Translations under genes and position numbers: made by a program
Source: Dyella flagellata
GTDB lineage: Bacteria; Pseudomonadota; Gammaproteobacteria; Xanthomonadales; Rhodanobacteraceae
DNA length: 64,000 nt
Assembly: GCF_030160275.1 (NCBI RefSeq)
Contig: NZ_BSOA01000049.1
Span: 1-64,000, forward strand
Direction: 5' to 3'
The notes under the pieces: generated by a model
Database searches by the model: none
What the model was told of the DNA's origin: nothing
What the model saw: only the letters and a program-made list of their open reading frames with translations
In this document: positions 18,472 to 27,621 of the stretch, piece after piece
Layout: the number at the start of each line of letters is the position of its first letter
Position numbering within the stretch: position 1 is the first letter of the stretch

Positions 18472-19754
18472 AACGACCTTCTCGGCGCAATCAGCAATTC
18501 GCCGAACATCAATCCCGCCACCAGCGAAATCAAGATCGTCACCAGCAGCACGGTGGAGTCGAAGCCCAGCGTCGCATTGCGATCAAGTAGATACGAAACG
18601 CTGCGAAAGCCCACGCTGCCTGGCACCAGCAGCAAGATGCCAGGCTCGCGGATGACCGCCCCGGGGCGCCCGGCGTAGCGCGCATACACATTCGCCAGCG
18701 CGCTGAGCAACAATCCGCCGAGGAACACGCCAAACGGGGCACCCGGCAACTTGACGAAAACGGTACCGCCCAGTCGCGTAGCGACATAGCCCACGATCAC
18801 CGCGAAAATCACCGCCGGCCAATCGCGCCAAGCGGCGCGGAACAGCATCGCAAAGGCGATCGCCGCCACCAGCAGGGCGGGATAGTCCATCCACGACGGC
18901 AAGGCCGGCAAGGCGAAATCGCGGGGCTCGATGCCAAGCACGGCGCAGATCTGAGTGGCCGCCACCGTACCGAAAGTGAGCTTGAGCAGGGTCGACATCG
19001 CGCCACCCATGCGGGCCATGCCAGCCACCAGGTGCTGGCTGGATATCTCGCGTACCGCCGTAGTCAAGGACATCCCCGGCACCAGCACGATCAGGCCGGC
19101 CAGCACCACCGACTTGATCGCCAGCGGTATTACGAAGGCGCTGAAGACGATGGCGACCAGGGTGGCCACCATGGCGCAGATCGCATCGCTGGCCACCTGC
19201 AGGCGCGGGCGCGTGCCCGACAGGATGGTGATAGCGCCGATGATCAGGCCCACGAAAGCGGCCACGCATAGATCCACCCACGAGCTATGCAGGAACAAGG
19301 CGTCGATTGCCGCCGCGGACAAACCGTAGCTGATTATCACGCTGGCTTGCTGGCTTGGCGTATCCGGTAGCTCCAGTGCGCGTAGCAGGCGAAAGCCTTC
19401 GCGCAGGTCCAGTTCGCCGGCGATCACCCGATCGGCAATCTCGTCGGCCCGGCACAGCTTGTCCAGGTTCACGTCGCCCGGCAGCAGGCGGATCACCTGG
19501 GTGACCTGCGCCAGACGCGCATCTTCGCCATGCGCGAGATCGGCAAAGGAAATGATGATCGCCGTGGGACTGGACCATACGTCGGCGCTCAGGCCGATAC
19601 GTTGCGCCGAACCGCTGATCGCCATCTCCAGGCGCGGCGAAGAGGCGCCGTATTTGTGCAGCCGGGTGGCCAATTCCACCAGGAAGGCGATGCGGGTATT
19701 GATCGCCGTGGTGGCGAAGGATGGCAAGGGCGATCGAATGGCGGATTGAGGCAT
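18468..19754 (-). CDS. Threonine/serine exporter family (ThrE-like) membrane protein
   Basis: A 428-residue protein that fuses the two ThrE parts. The N-terminal soluble/short-membrane domain has LATRLHKYGASSPRLE and VWSSPTAIIISF. About ten hydrophobic helices follow, including VVLAGLIVLVPGMSLTTAVREI and PGILLLVPGSVGFRS, the two repeated LVPG-type loops of the family. It is expected to export threonine and serine from the cytoplasm. Start chosen at 19754 (MPQSAIRSPLPSF); 26 upstream codons are open but basic and unlikely. Confidence 0.85.
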   Translation of the reverse strand: MPQSAIRSPLPSFATTAINTRIAFLVELATRLHKYGASSPRLEMAISGSAQRIGLSADVWSSPTAIIISFADLAHGEDARLAQVTQVIRLLPGDVNLDKLCRADEIADRVIAGELDLREGFRLLRALELPDTPSQQASVIISYGLSAAAIDALFLHSSWVDLCVAAFVGLIIGAITILSGTRPRLQVASDAICAMVATLVAIVFSAFVIPLAIKSVVLAGLIVLVPGMSLTTAVREISSQHLVAGMARMGGAMSTLLKLTFGTVAATQICAVLGIEPRDFALPALPSWMDYPALLVAAIAFAMLFRAAWRDWPAVIFAVIVGYVATRLGGTVFVKLPGAPFGVFLGGLLLSALANVYARYAGRPGAVIREPGILLLVPGSVGFRSVSYLLDRNATLGFDSTVLLVTILISLVAGLMFGELLIAPRRSL

Positions 19755-19896
19755 GGCGCCATTCTTACCGGAAGCGCGTCGCTTGGGTATGTCGGTTTGG
19801 GCGCTTGGTGATGCCATCGGCGATGGCCGCAATGTGCGCCCTCCCTGAATGCCGAGCCAGAGGCCGCCATGCGCAGGTTGTGCTGCAACCCCCGAG

Positions 19897-21273
19897 CTAC
19901 GACGTCGAGGGGCCCGGCTGCGGCAGCAACAGCGTCACGCGCAAGCCGCCATCTTCGCGATTGGCCAAGGCAATACGGCCGCCATGCGCCTCGCTGATCT
20001 CGCGCGCCAGAGCCAGGCCCAGCCCCGTGCCGGAACGCTTGGTGGAATAGAACGGCAGCAGCGCCTGCGCCAGCACCGCTTCGCTCATGCCTGGGCCGCG
20101 GTCGGCGACTTCGATCCGCAGTTCATGCCCGATGAGGCTTAGCCCCAAGGTAACGCCTTCCGGCGGGCTGCCCGACTCGTGCGCGTTCTTCACCAGGTTG
20201 ATCAGCACCTGCTCGATCTGCACCGGATCGAACCAGCCTGGTTGCGGCGGTGCTTGGCCTTGCAGCTGGAACTGGCAATGCAAGGTGAGCGCATCCAGGA
20301 ACGGCGGCCATTCCACCGTTACCGGCCGCGGCGCGGGCAGTTTGGCGAAACGCGCGTAACCGTCGATGAAACCATGCAGGTGTCGCGCACGCTCGCCGAT
20401 CGTGGCGAACACGCCCGGCAGCCGCTCCAAGTCACCACGTCGCGCCAGCTCGGCACCCGAATGCGCCATGGACGAAATCGGCGCCAACGAATTGTTCAAC
20501 TCATGGCTGACCACTCGGATCACTCGCTTCCACGCCGCGACTTCCTGGCGTGACAGTTCACGTGTCATGCGGCGGAACAATTGCAGTCGATGGGGCCGTC
20601 CCTGCAAGCGGAAAGCGCGCTGCGAAAGATGGAACGTCTCTTCGCTACCGTCCATTTCCACGCTGAACAAGGCGTCTTCGGCGCCTTCCGTCGCCTTGCG
20701 CAACGCCTCAGGCATGTCGGCTATCAGCGTGGCGAAATGCAGGCCGTTGAGACTGCGGCCTTCATGGAACAAATGCCGTGCCGCGATATTGGCATACGCA
20801 ACGCGGCCGCTGGTATCGGTCAGCACCAAGGCCACCGGCGTGTTCTGCACCACGGTATCGAGCAACAGCTCGCGCTGGGTGAGATTCTGGCGCTGTTCGC
20901 GCAAGGTCCGCCCCAGTTCATTGTGCACACGCACCAGGTCACCCAGTTCATCGCGCCGGTTGAGCGCGATGGAAATGCTGAAATCGCCATCGCGATAACT
21001 CGCCACGGCGCTTTCCAGCGCGCGCAGCAGGCGTTTTACCGGATTCATCACGATATGCGCGAAGCACCACGATAGCGGGGCCAGGATGGCAGCACAGATC
21101 ACCGCCGCCTCACTGCGATTGGGCGTGGCGACTTCAAGCCCCAGCTCGTGATGCAGCCACGCGAGGATTTCCGGCAAAGGCCAGTGCGTAACGCCAATGC
21201 AGACCAACGCCCCCGTCAACGCGGCCACGGCCAGCCAGAGGGTGAAGCGCGCCTCCAGCGATCTCAGGCGCAT
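19897..21273 (-). CDS. NtrY-like sensor histidine kinase with short periplasmic loop
   Basis: A 458-residue membrane kinase. Two transmembrane helices (about 11-30 and 55-76) enclose only about 25 periplasmic residues, so it probably senses within the membrane or through a partner. A HAMP-like segment, a PAS domain (about 135-230), the H-box VVSHELNNSLAP with His257, and an ATPase domain with NLVKNAHESG and GTGLGLALAREI follow. It lies 235 bases after the sigma-54 response regulator, its likely partner. That gap holds a double palindromic repeat, so the two may be only partly co-transcribed. Confidence 0.9.
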   Translation of the reverse strand: MRLRSLEARFTLWLAVAALTGALVCIGVTHWPLPEILAWLHHELGLEVATPNRSEAAVICAAILAPLSWCFAHIVMNPVKRLLRALESAVASYRDGDFSISIALNRRDELGDLVRVHNELGRTLREQRQNLTQRELLLDTVVQNTPVALVLTDTSGRVAYANIAARHLFHEGRSLNGLHFATLIADMPEALRKATEGAEDALFSVEMDGSEETFHLSQRAFRLQGRPHRLQLFRRMTRELSRQEVAAWKRVIRVVSHELNNSLAPISSMAHSGAELARRGDLERLPGVFATIGERARHLHGFIDGYARFAKLPAPRPVTVEWPPFLDALTLHCQFQLQGQAPPQPGWFDPVQIEQVLINLVKNAHESGSPPEGVTLGLSLIGHELRIEVADRGPGMSEAVLAQALLPFYSTKRSGTGLGLALAREISEAHGGRIALANREDGGLRVTLLLPQPGPSTS

Positions 21274-21416
21274 AGGGGGTTCCTGCTTGGACGTGCGCGC
21301 TGCGGCATGGCCGATCTCTTGATGGATTGCGGCTGTTCTACACGTTGTGAGTGTTGGACACCACTGCCGGAATACAGTCTGCGCGTGCTGGCACCTCCTC
21401 CCTGCTGCACGCAGCG

Positions 21417-21487
21417 CGTAGGCTGGGATGACAATCCCAGCTTTCTACGCAACATCCCGATGCTGGGATTGCCATCCCAGCCTACGC
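21417..21487. repeat. REP-like palindromic repeat, double form
   Basis: GCGTAGGCTGGGATGACAAT at the left and GATTGCCATCCCAGCCTACG at the right form an inverted pair with a short spacer. It lies between the response-regulator and kinase genes and is almost the same as the copy at 57989. Confidence 0.85.
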
Positions 21488-21508
21488 GCTGGACTGGCAA
21501 AGCGTGCG

Positions 21509-22852
21509 TTACGCCTGAGTCATCAAGCCATAGCGTTCCATGCGCCGATACAACGCCTGCCGGGACAAACCCAACGACTGCGCCGCGCGGCTGACCACAC
21601 CCTCCGCCTTGTGCAGCGCCGCCTCCACCACTTCACGGCTGGGCTCGTCGAGGTTGCGTACCGCCGCGGGACCGGCTTGCTGCGGCAGGTTGAGCAGCTC
21701 GGGGGTGATGGCTTGGTTGCCGGCCAACAAGGCGGCACGTTCGATGGCATTTTTCAGCTCGCGCACGTTGCCCGGCCACGGATAAGCCAGCATGGCCTCG
21801 CGTGCGGCATCGCTGAGTTGCGCGCGGCCGGCCAGAAAATGCTCGGCCAGCAATAGGATGTCGTCAATGCGCTCGGCCAGTGGCGGCAGGTTCACGTCGA
21901 TCACGTTGAGGCGGTAATACAGATCCTCGCGGAACGTACCGGCGCGTATCATGCCCTTCAGATCGGCATTGGTGGCACTGAGCACACGCACCTTCACCTT
22001 GCGCGTGCGACCGGAACCCAACCGTTCGAATTGCCCGGTCTCCAGCACGCGCAGCAGTTTCATCTGGCCGGGCAAAGGCAGGTTGCCGATTTCATCCAGG
22101 AACAGCGTGCCGCCATCGGCCAGTTCGAAGCGCCCCTCGCGCGCCTTGTTGGCGCCGGTGTAAGCCCCCGCGTCGGCACCGAACAGCTCAGCCTCGATCA
22201 GCTCGCCCGGCAAGGCGCCGCAGTTGACCGCCACGAAGGGGCCGTTCTTCACCGCGGAATTGGCATGCACGATGGCCGCGATACGCTCCTTGCCCGAGCC
22301 GTTGGGGCCGGTGATCAGCACCGGCACGTCAGAGCGCGCGACCTGGCAGGCCAGGTCGATCGTGCGCGCCATCGCTTCGGAGGCGAAGACCAGGCCATCC
22401 AGCTCGTAGCGGCGTTGCAGGTCTTCGCGACGCTTGCGGCGCTCCATCCGCGTACGGTTGACTTCACGCGTGGACTCGGACAACTCCAGCAGGTTTTCCA
22501 CCGTCGCCAGCAGCTTGGCATCGTCCCAGGGCTTGGACAGATAGTCGGCTGCACCGGCCTTCACCAGCTCCACCGCGGTTTCCAGATGCGTCCATGCGGT
22601 CAGCAAAATGACCGGCAGATCGGTGTAGCGCTGGCGGATCGCGCGAAACAGCTCCACGCCCTCCTCGCCGGAGGTGGTGTCGGCCGTGAAATTCATGTCC
22701 TGGATCACCACGTCCACGCTCTGGCGCGCCAGCGTCGCCAACCCCTCCTCGGGCGTCAGGGTCACCAGGGGGCGCACGTCGTGCAGCGAAAGCAGCAGCG
22801 AAAGCGCCTCGCCCACGGCCGGATTGTCGTCGATGATCAGTACGGTACGCAT
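21509..22852 (-). CDS. Sigma-54-dependent response regulator (NtrC family)
   Basis: A 447-residue activator in three parts. The receiver domain has phosphoacceptor Asp52 in VVIQDMNF. The AAA+ domain has Walker A GPNGSGKE at 182-189 and the sigma-54 contact loop GAYTGA at 229-234, the tolerated Phe-to-Tyr variant of GAFTGA. The C-terminal Fis-type helix-turn-helix is VVSRAAQSLGLSRQALYRRM. It should activate RNA polymerase carrying sigma-54; a consensus -24/-12 promoter with enhancer-like palindromes lies at 35083-35195 at the far end of the same gene block. Start set at 22852 (MRTVLIIDDNPAVG), five codons inside the open frame. Confidence 0.95.
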   Translation of the reverse strand: MRTVLIIDDNPAVGEALSLLLSLHDVRPLVTLTPEEGLATLARQSVDVVIQDMNFTADTTSGEEGVELFRAIRQRYTDLPVILLTAWTHLETAVELVKAGAADYLSKPWDDAKLLATVENLLELSESTREVNRTRMERRKRREDLQRRYELDGLVFASEAMARTIDLACQVARSDVPVLITGPNGSGKERIAAIVHANSAVKNGPFVAVNCGALPGELIEAELFGADAGAYTGANKAREGRFELADGGTLFLDEIGNLPLPGQMKLLRVLETGQFERLGSGRTRKVKVRVLSATNADLKGMIRAGTFREDLYYRLNVIDVNLPPLAERIDDILLLAEHFLAGRAQLSDAAREAMLAYPWPGNVRELKNAIERAALLAGNQAITPELLNLPQQAGPAAVRNLDEPSREVVEAALHKAEGVVSRAAQSLGLSRQALYRRMERYGLMTQA

Positions 22853-22950
22853 TCGTCGTCTACACATGCAGGCATGGATGCCGCTCCCGCCGAAAAGGTT
22901 GCCATGCCGAGCGGCCTTAAGTAAAACCTGGCGTGGTCATCTGCCGTCGC

Positions 22951-23730
22951 CTACTCGCCAGCCGGGAGCTTGGGCCATCCCAGACGCTGACGTACTTGCT
23001 CGTACCGGCCACGCGGCATTTGCACCAGCAGGGGCGACTTCGCCGGATCGAACCACTCGAGCAGTTGCTGGATATCCTCCTTTGGCATGGCGGTGCAGCC
23101 AACCGTGCCCTGCCCGGCTCCGCGCCAGATATGCAGGAAGATGCACGAGCCGCCACCGGGCCTGGTCGGATGGGCGTTGTGGTTGACGTAAGCGCCCCAG
23201 TGATAGAGCTCGTCATCCCGCAGCATGTGTTCGGAGCTGTTCCAATCCGGCGCGCCGATGTTCCGACGGTCGACAATGCGGTTGTAGTACTGCGACTTGG
23301 CATCATCCACGCACTCTACCGATGAAGTTAGAGGCATGTACGACATCCGCGAACCGGCCAGCGGTTGCGGTTCGTACCCGAATGCCGTCCCCAGCGAGAA
23401 CATACCCGCCGGCGCTTTGCCATCCCCTTCCTGCTTGACTGGATCACCGGCATCGGCGCCCAGCCGTTTGGCAGGGATCAAGCCGCTCCCCCATGCCAGC
23501 CCGGTCTTGCCCACCACGATGGGAAACGGTTGTCCGACGGCAGTCCACTTGTCGTTTGATCCATCGCGCGCAAACCGCTGCAGAGTGCCGCTAACACTGT
23601 TCCAGTCAGCGGTGGTGACGACCACGATCTGGCGCGCGGCCTCCGGCATGCCTTGTGCCCGCGCCGGTAACGAAGGGAGCACGCAGGCTGCGAAAATTGG
23701 CAACCAGGCAAGGCGAATCCATTTGCTCAT
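22951..23730 (-). CDS. Secreted L,D-transpeptidase (YkuD family)
   Basis: A 259-residue periplasmic protein with a signal peptide ending in LPARA (about residue 25). The YkuD catalytic core is LHIWRGAGQGTVGCTAMPKE, with His200 and nucleophile Cys212 in GC. Such enzymes form 3-3 peptidoglycan cross-links or attach proteins to the wall. The start at 23730 has a strong TCAGGAGG site. It lies 109 bases after the alpha/beta hydrolase gene, on the same strand as the exporter array. An upstream TATAAG could give it an extra promoter, so operon membership is likely but not certain. Confidence 0.88.
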   Translation of the reverse strand: MSKWIRLAWLPIFAACVLPSLPARAQGMPEAARQIVVVTTADWNSVSGTLQRFARDGSNDKWTAVGQPFPIVVGKTGLAWGSGLIPAKRLGADAGDPVKQEGDGKAPAGMFSLGTAFGYEPQPLAGSRMSYMPLTSSVECVDDAKSQYYNRIVDRRNIGAPDWNSSEHMLRDDELYHWGAYVNHNAHPTRPGGGSCIFLHIWRGAGQGTVGCTAMPKEDIQQLLEWFDPAKSPLLVQMPRGRYEQVRQRLGWPKLPAGE

Positions 23731-23839
23731 GAGCTTTGGCCTCCTGAAGGATTGATCGCATGGTGCCGCCCTCGCATAACGGCAACCACGCCAGACGACC
23801 TGACTTATAGCAAAAAACGCCGAATCCCGGCCTGCACGT

Positions 23840-24994
23840 TCACCGGTCCCTCGCCACCTCGGCCGGCGCCGCGTCGCCCGCCTTTTGCGCCAACGGCAGC
23901 GCATCATCCACCAGGTGCATCAGGAAGCGGCCAGGCTGCTCCTCCATCACCATATGCGCGGAGTCGGCGAACATTACCAAGTGCTTCGACGGCGCCTGCA
24001 GCTTGTCGAACCACTGCTCAGCCAGCACATGTGAAGTGGTTTCGTCATGCGCCCCCACAAACAGGATGACCGGGCAGCCGAAGCGCGTGGCGTTGTCAAA
24101 ATCGATATCGATCAGAGCAGACTTCAAATGCCGGATCGAAAACGCACCGCCCTTGTTGATCGCATCCAGTTCCTTCAGGCTGTAATCGGGCGACAACTCT
24201 TCGACATCGGATCGGTAGTCGAGATTCTGTCGTCCATAGGTCAGGCCGCCGTAATACATCTCCCATTTGCTGCGCACGCCCAGACGCTCGAGCGTAAGCG
24301 GCGCCGTCCCGGGATAAGGCGCGATGGCCTGCAATTCTTTCAGCGCGGCTGCGTTGCCGCTGGCTTTCGCCTGCTGCAACGCGAAGGCATATCCCAGCTC
24401 CTCGTTTCGGCGAACGTTCACCACCTGGCCCACTCCGATATAGGCATAGAACCAATCGGGATGCTGCTGTGCCAGCCGCGTTCCCAGTACGGTTCCCCAT
24501 GAATGGCCCATCAGGAAAATTTTCTGCTTGTCAAAGCGTGTGCGCAGATATTGCACCACTTGGGCGGCGTCATCCGTCATGCCTTCGACGGTCATGCCGG
24601 GCGCCATCTGCTGCTCGGCATTCGCCGCATAGGTCTTGCCGGCGCCACGCTGGTCCCACTGCACTACCGTGAAATAGTCCTCCCACGGCGACTGATAGAG
24701 GTAATCGTCCGGTATGTTCGGCGAACCGGGACCACCGTGCAGTACCAGCAAAATCGGATTGCGGCGATCCCGGCCGCGAATCGAGAGCCACTGATCGATA
24801 CCATTGATGGGTACTTTCACCAGCTCCTGGACGCCGTTGGGCGCCACGATACGGTTTGCATTGGCGATGATCCGCGTGACCTCCGTGCGGGTCATCGTCT
24901 CGCCCTTGTCTTGTGCCGGAACAACCTCAGATGTTGCGGCCATAGCGAGCAGCGGCACCAGTGCAACAATGGGCAACAGCCATGTGAATCGCAT
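23840..24994 (-). CDS. Secreted alpha/beta hydrolase, proline-iminopeptidase-like (S33)
   Basis: A 384-residue protein with an N-terminal signal or anchor (MRFTWLLPIVALVPLLAMAA). The oxyanion-hole motif HGGPG (86-90), WDQRGAGKT, the nucleophile elbow GHSWG with Ser165, an Asp in FVGAHDET and a His in DSAHMV complete a catalytic triad. The arrangement resembles prolyl aminopeptidases, so it may cleave small peptides in the periplasm. It lies 38 bases after permease 6 on the same strand. Peptidase activity on the exporter's substrate would be a guess. Confidence 0.85.
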   Translation of the reverse strand: MRFTWLLPIVALVPLLAMAATSEVVPAQDKGETMTRTEVTRIIANANRIVAPNGVQELVKVPINGIDQWLSIRGRDRRNPILLVLHGGPGSPNIPDDYLYQSPWEDYFTVVQWDQRGAGKTYAANAEQQMAPGMTVEGMTDDAAQVVQYLRTRFDKQKIFLMGHSWGTVLGTRLAQQHPDWFYAYIGVGQVVNVRRNEELGYAFALQQAKASGNAAALKELQAIAPYPGTAPLTLERLGVRSKWEMYYGGLTYGRQNLDYRSDVEELSPDYSLKELDAINKGGAFSIRHLKSALIDIDFDNATRFGCPVILFVGAHDETTSHVLAEQWFDKLQAPSKHLVMFADSAHMVMEEQPGRFLMHLVDDALPLAQKAGDAAPAEVARDR

Positions 24995-25032
24995 TCTTAT
25001 TGCTTCCTCTTCAGTTTATGTCGTCCGGTCGT

Positions 25033-26253
25033 TCATACGGATCTCGTCGCCACAACCGGGGGTACCGCCGCTGCACGCAGGGCCGGGCCCAGTACGGCGA
25101 GCTGGCCGAGCAGCCACAGCACGATGGCGCTCGTCACCAGGTAAGCGGCTGGCAGATGGGTGACCTCGTAAGCCTTCATCAGCACCAGGTTCAAGGTATA
25201 GGCCAGCAAGACGCCGAACAGAATGCCCATCGTCACGATGAGGAAATTTTCGATCTGAAAGTAACGAAGTACGTCGCCACGCGTCGCACCAATGGCGCGG
25301 CGAATGCCAATCTGCTTGCGGCGCTGTTGCACCCAGAAACTTGCCAGGCCAACGATGCCCAATGCCGTCACCAGCATTAGTGCGGCAATCACGCCAAGCA
25401 GTATGCCGACCATGGCGCGATCGTTAAGGAAGTAGCGCTCACGCAAATCGCTGAGCAATCCACTACCGTCGTGGTCGACAACGACCTCCGGCGCGATTTT
25501 CGGGATCGCCAGCATCACCTCGCGGAAAACACGCGGCAGCTCACGTGGGTCGGCCTGGATCACGTAGCCGCCACCCATTTCGTTGCCTGGCGTGGCGGCA
25601 ACGAAGGCCGAAAAATCGCGTCCGGCCGCTGCCCGGCTCTCCGGCTCCGGAATGGTGAGATGATCGACCACGCCAATCACCCGGAAATGAAAATCGATGC
25701 ACCAGAAATCCTTGCCCAAGGGATTCTCTCCCGGCCACACGGAATCGGCCAGCGAACGGGTGATCAGCACCATCGAATCCCTTGGCACGAATCCGTTCGC
25801 TATCGACCGATAGTCATCGGTCGTCGGCATGCGACCTGCCACCAGGCGCAGGTTCAGCGCGCGCAAGCTTGCAGCGTCACCGATATAGGTGTTGATTTCG
25901 TGGCTGTAACGCTGACGCGCGGGATCGATGGTGATGCCGTTTATGCTGCTGTTATCGCCAAACGGTATGGTGTTGAGAACACCGACCCCCTTCACGCCTG
26001 GTATGGCTGAAAGACCCGCGATGATGCGCGCATTCAGATCGTTTGTGCGGCCGCGGTCGTAACCGTCCAGGACCAGATAGGCCAGCGACTTTTCGTCCAC
26101 GCCGCTCACGACATGCATGGCGTGGATGCGATTGACGATCAAGAAGCAGGCATTGCACAACACCGCGCATGCCAGAGCGATCTCCAAGGCAATCAGGAAC
26201 GTCGCAATGCGGTGGCGACGCAGGGCCGCCAGTATCGGTCGAATCTGCATCAT
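25033..26253 (-). CDS. MacB-like ABC permease, type A (permease 6 of the array)
   Basis: A 406-residue inner-membrane permease of the MacB/FtsX type without a fused ATPase: one N-terminal helix (about 15-37), a large MacB-PCD-like periplasmic domain, then three helices from about residue 270. Conserved pieces are IRPILAALRRHR at the start, ASFWVQQRRKQIGIRRAIGATRGDVLRYF before helix 3, and VPPVVATRSV at the end, all shared with permeases 2 and 4. It is the most divergent type A member, pairs with permease 5 seven bases upstream, and should use the ATPase at 33017. Confidence 0.9.
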   Translation of the reverse strand: MMQIRPILAALRRHRIATFLIALEIALACAVLCNACFLIVNRIHAMHVVSGVDEKSLAYLVLDGYDRGRTNDLNARIIAGLSAIPGVKGVGVLNTIPFGDNSSINGITIDPARQRYSHEINTYIGDAASLRALNLRLVAGRMPTTDDYRSIANGFVPRDSMVLITRSLADSVWPGENPLGKDFWCIDFHFRVIGVVDHLTIPEPESRAAAGRDFSAFVAATPGNEMGGGYVIQADPRELPRVFREVMLAIPKIAPEVVVDHDGSGLLSDLRERYFLNDRAMVGILLGVIAALMLVTALGIVGLASFWVQQRRKQIGIRRAIGATRGDVLRYFQIENFLIVTMGILFGVLLAYTLNLVLMKAYEVTHLPAAYLVTSAIVLWLLGQLAVLGPALRAAAVPPVVATRSV

Positions 26254-26260
26254 GCCAACC

Positions 26261-27589
26261 TCATAGCGTCTTCAGTTGCAATGCGGGCGCAATGCGGCTT
26301 GCGCGCAATGCCGGCAAAGTGCCCGCGAACGCACTTACCAACACGGCAAGCAGGAACGTCAGGCCGAACATCGAAACGTCCAGATGCGCGAGGTCCGCAT
26401 AAGCCACGGGCTGCCGGCGCACCAGCCCCAAACCAACCAGCGTAAGCAACCATCCACCGGCTCCACCGAATACGCCGATCACGCTTGCCTCGATCAGGCA
26501 CTGGGCGAAAATCTGCCGACGCGAAGCACCCAATGCACGGCGTATGCCGATTTCGCCACTACGGCGCAGAAACTTCACCAGCAGCAAACCGACGGTGTTG
26601 CACAGGCAAATCACCAGGAAGGAAAGCGCCAGCCATGCCTGCAAGCGCACGTCGCTGGGCACTACCTGATTGAACTGAAGCCAGTCCATCAGATCGCGCA
26701 ATCGCGTATTGTCCGCATAGCTGATCCGGCCCAATGCCTTCTGCTGTGCAGCGTAATTGGCAAGGAACGACCTATACGAGGTCACCTTGGCCTTTGAATC
26801 GAGCTCTACCCACAGGCCGATCCATTCGCAACCCGCACCCATCAGATGCCCAGGTACCTTGGGAGCGTCCCAGCAATTGAACTGTTCGAAATGGCCATCG
26901 TTGACCTCCAGTCCGGTATAGAAGGGCGTAAAAGCATCTTCGGGCTTCGCATAGTAGTCGGCCGTCTGCCCCTGGCTGAAGCGGCCGCCGGCCACGTCGT
27001 AGAACTGCGGCGCTGGACGCCACGGCTTGAGCACACCCACGATGCGAACATCGTCGTTACGCAGCCGCAGCGTTCGCCCCACACTGTTGACGCCGCCATA
27101 AAGCCTGTCGTTGAGCTCCGAGGAAATCACCGCGACCCGGCTTCGCCGTGCATCATCTTCGCCGGTCCACGAACCACCGTACTGAAACGGCACGTCGAAC
27201 ATGGTGAAGAAATCCGCCGTGGTGGACATCAACATCCCCATGGATGGAGGACGCTTGACGTCGGGGGCCGACAGCTTCACCGGGCTCTCCACGACCAATG
27301 CCTGGCGATCCGCGTTGTGTTTGCTCCACAAGTCGATAGCCGATTGATAATCCAGCTTGTCCGGCGGCTCCTGATGACGGCTGGCCGCACCGTTCGGGTT
27401 CGGATCGACCTGTGCATAGAAAAGAACGTCGCTCTTGCCGGGCAACGGATTGCCCGACAACAGATGCATGACCGTCAGCGTGGTCATGCTTGCCCCGATG
27501 CCGACGGCGATCGCCAGCACCATCAAGCCGGTAAGCACCTTGTTGTGCCTGAGGCTGCGTATCGCCAGGTGGAAGTAATAGGACAACAT
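26261..27589 (-). CDS. MacB-like ABC permease, type B (permease 5 of the array)
   Basis: A 442-residue FtsX/MacB-type permease. The N-terminus MLSYYFHLAIRSLRHNKVLT and the C-terminus ALRASRIAPALQLKTL mark it as type B, like permeases 1 and 3. The periplasmic domain lies between about residues 45 and 310, and the GEIGIRRALGASRRQIFAQ cytoplasmic loop is conserved. It ends 7 bases before permease 6. Its N-terminal half differs more from permeases 1 and 3 than those do from each other, so the 5/6 pair is the oldest or fastest-changing. Confidence 0.9.
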   Translation of the reverse strand: MLSYYFHLAIRSLRHNKVLTGLMVLAIAVGIGASMTTLTVMHLLSGNPLPGKSDVLFYAQVDPNPNGAASRHQEPPDKLDYQSAIDLWSKHNADRQALVVESPVKLSAPDVKRPPSMGMLMSTTADFFTMFDVPFQYGGSWTGEDDARRSRVAVISSELNDRLYGGVNSVGRTLRLRNDDVRIVGVLKPWRPAPQFYDVAGGRFSQGQTADYYAKPEDAFTPFYTGLEVNDGHFEQFNCWDAPKVPGHLMGAGCEWIGLWVELDSKAKVTSYRSFLANYAAQQKALGRISYADNTRLRDLMDWLQFNQVVPSDVRLQAWLALSFLVICLCNTVGLLLVKFLRRSGEIGIRRALGASRRQIFAQCLIEASVIGVFGGAGGWLLTLVGLGLVRRQPVAYADLAHLDVSMFGLTFLLAVLVSAFAGTLPALRASRIAPALQLKTL

Positions 27590-27621
27590 GGACGCTCCTT
27601 TTCGCCGGTCCCTTGGGTCCG

